From Acidovorax sp. (GTDB taxonomy: Bacteria > Pseudomonadota > Gammaproteobacteria > Burkholderiales > Burkholderiaceae_C), in assembly GCA_031277855.1 (NCBI GenBank), contig JAITLO010000002.1:1-64000 (forward strand): 64,000 nt of DNA, read 5' to 3'. The notes below the pieces were generated by a model. That model ran no database searches and was not told the origin of the DNA. It saw only the letters and a list, made by a program, of their open reading frames with translations. The translations under genes were made by a program, and so were the position numbers. Position 1 is the first letter of the stretch; the number at the start of each line of letters is the position of its first letter. This document shows positions 60,112 to 64,000 of the stretch, one piece after another.

Positions 60112-60573
60112 TTAGCCCGGAGTTGTGAACTTCAAAAAACGCTGGCCTTCATAGTCCAGCGTTCCCACGAAGGTGAAACCATGCCGGGCGAGACCACGGA
60201 TATGCCGGCGGCTTGGAGGCAGCAGCACGCTGACCGCGCCTATGCCCAGCCTGGATCGGTCCTGCATCAGGCTGCGGAAAATGCAGGCGCCCAATCCCCA
60301 GTACTGGGGTAACAGCACCAGGGCAAAGTCGGCCTCGTCGCCTTCACGTTGAAACCCGCCCCAGCCCGCAAAGCAGCCATCGACCCGGATGGCGTGCGGC
60401 CCATAGCCATTTTCTTGCCACTGCGCATCCTTGCCTTGGGCCCAGTCGGTAACCGCGTTTTCATCCCAGCGGGTATCGGCCAGCGGCATGTGGCGGATCA
60501 CGTCCGGGTGGTTGAGCAAAACCATCCAGTCCATTACGGGGATTTCAGCAAAGCGATGCAGGGAGAAGGCCAT
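60112..60573 (-). CDS. GNAT-like acetyltransferase, divergent
   Basis: A 153-residue protein with a weak GNAT pattern: VIRHMPLADTRWDENAV, then ALVLLPQYWGLGACIFRSLM in the place of the acetyl-CoA loop, and ARHGFTFVGTLDYEGQRFLKF at the C-terminus. The expected Q/RxxGxG/A motif is only partly present (LPQYWGLGACI). It converges on the GNAT gene at 59634 with 31 bases between stops. Substrate unknown. Confidence 0.7.
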   Translation of the reverse strand: MAFSLHRFAEIPVMDWMVLLNHPDVIRHMPLADTRWDENAVTDWAQGKDAQWQENGYGPHAIRVDGCFAGWGGFQREGDEADFALVLLPQYWGLGACIFRSLMQDRSRLGIGAVSVLLPPSRRHIRGLARHGFTFVGTLDYEGQRFLKFTTPG

Positions 60574-60687
60574 GGCCTAGTGGGCTCTTGTGGGCAAAAA
60601 ATGCGCAACAGCGGTGCGCAGCAACATCAAGAGGGGCCTTTCTTTGGAAGACAGGTTCTTGCGTTGAAGAACTTTCCATCGAAAGGT

Positions 60688-60781
60688 GACGAGCCTTACC
60701 CTCGGCACTGGTTTCACAGTTAGGGCTGCTTGGTTCCCCACCTGACCCGGTTGGCCGCTTCCCCATGCGAGGAGGCCCGTC
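60688..60781 (-). ncRNA. ffs: Small signal recognition particle RNA (4.5S RNA)
   Basis: On the minus strand GACGGGCCTCCTCGCATG pairs with the 3' GTAAGGCTCGTC. The conserved apical core reads GGGTCAGGTGGGGAACCAAG followed by CAGCCCTAA, matching the asymmetric loop and tetraloop region of bacterial SRP RNA. The length is about 94 nt. The RNA joins Ffh to target membrane proteins. A -10-like TACAAT sits at 60794-60789, which would start transcription at about 60782. Placement next to dnaX is common in bacteria. Confidence 0.9.
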
Positions 60782-60871
60782 AAGGCGAATTGTACCTGAG
60801 GAATGCGGTGGCTTTCGGACTCGATGCCGGGCAAGGCAAAGGTCAAGGCGCCAGCCCGTAGAATCGGGCCC

Positions 60872-63049
60872 ATGTCCTATTTAGTGCTTGCTCGCAAATA
60901 CCGTCCCCGCAATTTCTCTGAAATGGTGGGGCAAGAACACGTCGTGCAGGCGCTCACCAATGCGCTGACCCAGCAACGCTTGCACCATGCTTATCTGTTC
61001 ACGGGTACACGTGGCGTGGGCAAGACCACGGTGTCCCGCATTCTGGCCAAGTCGCTGAACTGCGTGGGCCCGGATGGCCAGGGTGGCATCACCGCCACGC
61101 CTTGCGGCGTGTGCCCGGCTTGCCTGGAAATCGATAGCGGCCGCTTCCCCGATTACACCGAGTTGGACGCGGCCTCCAACCGTGGCGTGGACGAGGTCCA
61201 AAGCCTGCTGGAGCAGGCTGTTTACAAGCCGGTGCAGGGGCGCTTCAAGGTCTTCATGATCGACGAAGTGCATATGCTCACCAACACGGCGTTCAACGCC
61301 ATGCTCAAGACGCTGGAAGAGCCGCCCGAGTACCTGAAGTTCGTGCTGGCCACGACTGACCCGCAGAAGGTGCCGGTGACCGTGCTCTCGCGCTGCCTGC
61401 AGTTCAATCTGCGGCCCATGGCGCCCGATACGGTGCTGGAGCATCTGATCAGCGTGCTGGGCACCGAGAACGTGCCGGCTGATCCCCAGGCGCTCAAGCT
61501 CTTGGCACGCGCCGCGCGTGGCTCCATGCGCGATGCGCTGTCCTTGACCGACCAGGCCATTGCCTTTGGCAGCGGCCAGCTGCAGGAAGCCACGGTGCGC
61601 CAGATGCTGGGCAGCGTGGACCGCAGCTATGTGTTTCGCCTGATTGGCGCCCTGGCTCAGGGCGATGGCCGCACGGTGGTGGAGACGGTGGACAGCCTGC
61701 GCCACCACGGTGTCTCGGCCTCGGCCACGCTGGAGGATATGTGCGCCGTGCTGCAGCGCATGGCCGTGCTGCAGGCCGTGCCCCATATGGCAGAGGCCTC
61801 CGACCCCAGCGACCCCGAAGCCGCTGAGATGGCCACCCTGGCCCAGCAGATGCCGGCCGATGAAACCCAGCTGCTCTATAGCATCTGCCTGCACGGCCGC
61901 ACCGAGCTGGGTCTGGCGCCCGATGAATATGCGGCCCTGACCATGGCGCTGCTGCGTCTGCTGGCCTTCAAGCCCCAGGGGCAGGGCGCCGCAGCGGAAA
62001 AAAAAACTCTAGCGACAGCCCCAGCAGTCACCTCGGCCCCCACGCCGGCTAAGCCTGTAGCCCAGGCCCAGTCTGCTCCTCCGCCCGTGGTCAGTGCACC
62101 GCCGGCAGCGGAGGTCGTGACACCAGCCCCGGCTCCGGTGGTGGAAGCCGCGCCGGTGGAACCTATCGTTCCGGCCGTGCCTGCGGTGGTGCAGTCACCT
62201 GAGCCCGAAGCCCCGGCGCAGCCTGCCGCCGTGCCGCAGGTGGCCGAGCCCACGCCCGCACCGGTGGTGGCGGTTGCACCAGCACCTGTATCTACGTCTG
62301 TGCCTGAGCCTGCTGTTGTGGCACCTGCCGTGCCGCAGCAGGCTGCAGCTCCCATCCCCGCCGCGCCCCAACCATCGCCAGCCGTGGATATGCCTGCGGC
62401 TGAGAAAGCCGAGATTCCGCCTTGGGAAGATGCGCCGGCCGTGGCCGAGGATGACAGCGATGCCGATGTCGCTGCAGCGCCCATAGACGCTGATGACGAC
62501 GCGCTCCAGCCTCCGCCCTGGGATGGCCCTATGGAGGGCGAACCCATGGATTTGCCACCGGATGCCGAGGTCGATGACGGCCCGCCCATGGCTGAGCCCG
62601 CTTCGCGCGCCGCGCCGCCGGTGCAGGACTTCACGCCCGCCCCCATGCCCCAGGAGGTGGCCACCACGCCGTTGGGCGATGCCTGGTATGCCGTGGTCAA
62701 GCAATTGGTGCAGGCCGAGGCCATTACCGCTTTGGTGCGCGAGCTGGCGCTGCAGTCCCAATTGGTTGCCCAAGACGGTGACAGCTGGACGCTGCGCGTG
62801 GAGCGCACCTCGCTGAACCAGGCCACGGCCAAGGAGCGTTTGCGCAAGGCCTTGGCCGATGCCGGCCACTGCCAGCAGTTGGTGGTGGAAAATGGCGCTG
62901 CAGCCGATACCCCGGCCAAGCGCAACACCGCTGCGGCCCAGCGTTTGCAAAAGCAGGCAGAGGCCATTGTGCTGGCCGACCCGCAGGTGCTGACCCTGAT
63001 GCGCGAGCATGGTGCCAAAATCGTGCCCGGCAGCATTCGACCCGCTTGA
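60872..63049 (+). CDS. dnaX: DNA polymerase III subunits tau (and possibly gamma)
   Basis: A 725-residue clamp-loader ATPase. The N-terminus is MSYLVLARKYRPRNFSEMVG and Walker A is YLFTGTRGVGKTTVSRIL. Zinc-binding cysteines are in LNCVG and CGVCPAC, Walker B is VFMIDEVHMLT, and sensor 1 is VLATTDPQKVP. Domain III ends near residue 370. A Pro/Ala-rich linker (about 375-590) and the C-terminal tau domain follow. Nine A at 61998-62006, at codons 376-379, form a slippery site: loss of one A ends the protein at a TAG at 62010 (about 379 residues), gain of one ends it at a TAA at 62050 (about 393 residues). Confidence 0.96.
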   Translation: MSYLVLARKYRPRNFSEMVGQEHVVQALTNALTQQRLHHAYLFTGTRGVGKTTVSRILAKSLNCVGPDGQGGITATPCGVCPACLEIDSGRFPDYTELDAASNRGVDEVQSLLEQAVYKPVQGRFKVFMIDEVHMLTNTAFNAMLKTLEEPPEYLKFVLATTDPQKVPVTVLSRCLQFNLRPMAPDTVLEHLISVLGTENVPADPQALKLLARAARGSMRDALSLTDQAIAFGSGQLQEATVRQMLGSVDRSYVFRLIGALAQGDGRTVVETVDSLRHHGVSASATLEDMCAVLQRMAVLQAVPHMAEASDPSDPEAAEMATLAQQMPADETQLLYSICLHGRTELGLAPDEYAALTMALLRLLAFKPQGQGAAAEKKTLATAPAVTSAPTPAKPVAQAQSAPPPVVSAPPAAEVVTPAPAPVVEAAPVEPIVPAVPAVVQSPEPEAPAQPAAVPQVAEPTPAPVVAVAPAPVSTSVPEPAVVAPAVPQQAAAPIPAAPQPSPAVDMPAAEKAEIPPWEDAPAVAEDDSDADVAAAPIDADDDALQPPPWDGPMEGEPMDLPPDAEVDDGPPMAEPASRAAPPVQDFTPAPMPQEVATTPLGDAWYAVVKQLVQAEAITALVRELALQSQLVAQDGDSWTLRVERTSLNQATAKERLRKALADAGHCQQLVVENGAAADTPAKRNTAAAQRLQKQAEAIVLADPQVLTLMREHGAKIVPGSIRPA
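61998..62006 (+). promoter_or_regulatory. A9 slippery tract in dnaX
   Basis: Nine consecutive A lie between the clamp-loader domains and the tau-specific linker. The zero-frame codons are GAA AAA AAA ACT. A purine-rich AGGGGCAGGG about 12-20 bases upstream could act as an internal Shine-Dalgarno-like stimulator. Both alternative frames stop within 50 bases. Confidence 0.6.
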
Positions 63050-63136
63050 GCCCAGAACCCCTGTGCGCTGCTGCCGTTTTGTAAGCAGCGCACATCCGCC
63101 ATTCACACACAGAAAACCAACGCAAAGGATTTAGCC

Positions 63137-63469
63137 ATGTTCAACAAAGGACAACTCGCCGGCCTGATGAAGCAAGCCCAGGCCATGCAGGACAACCTGA
63201 AGAAGGCCCAGGACGAGCTGGGCAATATCGAAGTGGAAGGCGAGTCCGGCGCCGGCCTGGTCAAGGTGGTGATGACCTGCAAGCACGATGTCAAGCGCAT
63301 CACCATCGACCCCAGCCTGCTAGCCGAAGACAAGGACATGCTGGAAGACCTGGTCGCCGCCGCCTTCAATGCCGCCGTGCGCAAGGCCGAAGAAACCAGC
63401 AACGAGAAGATGGGCAAGCTCACCGCCGGCATGCCCGGTCTGCCTGGTGGCATGAAGTTTCCCTTCTAA
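63137..63469 (+). CDS. ebfC: YbaB/EbfC family nucleoid-associated protein
   Basis: A 110-residue DNA-binding protein: [20 protein letters not shown], then [23 protein letters not shown] and [16 protein letters not shown], ending [10 protein letters not shown]. All are hallmarks of YbaB/EbfC. It lies between dnaX and recR, the conserved dnaX-ebfC-recR order. AAAGGA precedes the ATG. Confidence 0.95.
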   Translation: MFNKGQLAGLMKQAQAMQDNLKKAQDELGNIEVEGESGAGLVKVVMTCKHDVKRITIDPSLLAEDKDMLEDLVAAAFNAAVRKAEETSNEKMGKLTAGMPGLPGGMKFPF

Positions 63470-63604
63470 GCGGAATCATCAAACAACATAGCGGCTTGTG
63501 CTTGTGGGTGCTTGGTTTGAGGCTGATAAGGCTTTGAAAACCAGTGCATGAGAGCATAGGTAGCTATGGTTTTTACAAGCGCTGCCCCGCAGCGCGGGAC
63601 CCGA

Positions 63605-63634
63605 GGGAAAGCATTGCCGCTTTCCCTTTTGCTT
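63605..63634 (+). terminator. Terminator-like hairpin between ebfC and recR
   Basis: GGGAAAGC, loop ATTGCC and GCTTTCCC form an 8-bp stem followed by TTTTGCTTT. It lies 136 bases past ebfC and about 53 bases before recR, so recR may be transcribed partly by read-through. Confidence 0.6.
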
Positions 63635-63686
63635 TGGGCGTCGGCTGCATGGGCTGCCGCCTTGCATGGAATCCGTGGAGTGCCCC

Positions 63687-64000
63687 ATGTCTGAACAACT
63701 TCAACCGCTGGAGCCCTTGATCCAGGCGCTGCGCTGCCTGCCGGGCGTGGGCGTCAAGTCGGCGCAGCGCATGGCTTTTCACCTGCTGCAGCGCGACCAG
63801 GATGGTGCGCGCCAGCTGGCGCGAGCCTTGCAAACGGCGGTGGACTCGGTGCGCCACTGCGAGCAGTGCAACACCTTCACCCATGAGCGCATCTGCAGCA
63901 TTTGCCAGGATGCCGGGCGCGATGCGGCACGCCTGTGCGTGGTGGAAACCCCGGCCGATCTGGCTGCCATGGAGCGCACCGGTGCCTACAAGGGCTATTA
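63687..64000 (+). CDS. recR: Recombination protein RecR, cut by window end
   Basis: The first 104 codons of RecR are present. The N-terminal helix-hairpin-helix region has [20 protein letters not shown]. The four-cysteine zinc finger is CEQC and CSIC around residues 58-73, and the Toprim domain begins with [14 protein letters not shown]. RecR acts with RecF and RecO in loading RecA at gaps. The ATG at 63687 has GGAG about 8 bases upstream. The C-terminal half lies outside the window. Confidence 0.95.
   Translation, partial: MSEQLQPLEPLIQALRCLPGVGVKSAQRMAFHLLQRDQDGARQLARALQTAVDSVRHCEQCNTFTHERICSICQDAGRDAARLCVVETPADLAAMERTGAYKGY

Overview
This is a chromosomal, high-GC core-genome window from a betaproteobacterium of the order Burkholderiales. 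The best guess is family Comamonadaceae, Comamonas or a close relative. That placement is inferred from the 5S rRNA sequence, protein character and gene order; no database search was possible, so the genus is not proven. Nearly all genes are housekeeping and coding density is high. I found no prophage, transposase, CRISPR array, toxin-antitoxin pair or defence island.

Layout. 1-1850: 3' part of a 5S rRNA gene (end of an rRNA operon), rsuA, and a minus-strand array of four nearly identical tRNA-Leu(CAG) genes. 1885-7556: rnr (+), then nnr and dadA (-). 8014-23372: the conserved run rpsB-tsf-pyrH-frr-uppS-cdsA-dxr-rseP-bamA-skp-lpxD-fabZ-lpxA-lpxB-rnhB plus a TrmH-type RNA methyltransferase. 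It joins translation, UMP and isoprenoid supply, phospholipid and lipid A synthesis, and outer-membrane assembly. 23553-29096: carA-carB, greA and a small DUF4149 membrane protein. 29200-35550: a glycosyltransferase and yhbY (-), then rlmE, ftsH, folP and glmM (+). 35879-38107: a PAS-PAS-GGDEF-EAL c-di-GMP protein (-).

38346-50291 is a phosphate and polyphosphate block: a short Ppx/GppA paralog (-), ppk (+), full-length ppx (-), then pstS-pstC-pstA-pstB-phoU-phoB-phoR (+). Three 18-bp sites with 7-4-7 Pho-box architecture lie before ppk, before ppx and before pstS. The sensor and regulator genes at the end of the operon therefore probably control the whole block. 50477-55910 runs on the minus strand: trxA, rho, rpmE2, a GT-C-like membrane protein and a MATE exporter. 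56286-60573 holds a BaiN-like flavoprotein, an ABC-F ATPase and two GNAT acetyltransferases. The window closes with SRP RNA (-), divergent from dnaX-ebfC-recR (recR is cut by the window end).

Most interesting points: a run of nine A in dnaX placed where slippage would yield a gamma-like short form; Pho-box control of the polyphosphate genes, which also argues for a later ppk start; a two-tier RNA structure before rpsB; a tRNA promoter that overlaps the start of rnr, which may itself be leaderless; and three copies of a palindromic repeat, each in a gap between convergent genes. Nothing here clearly amounts to an undescribed multi-gene system.
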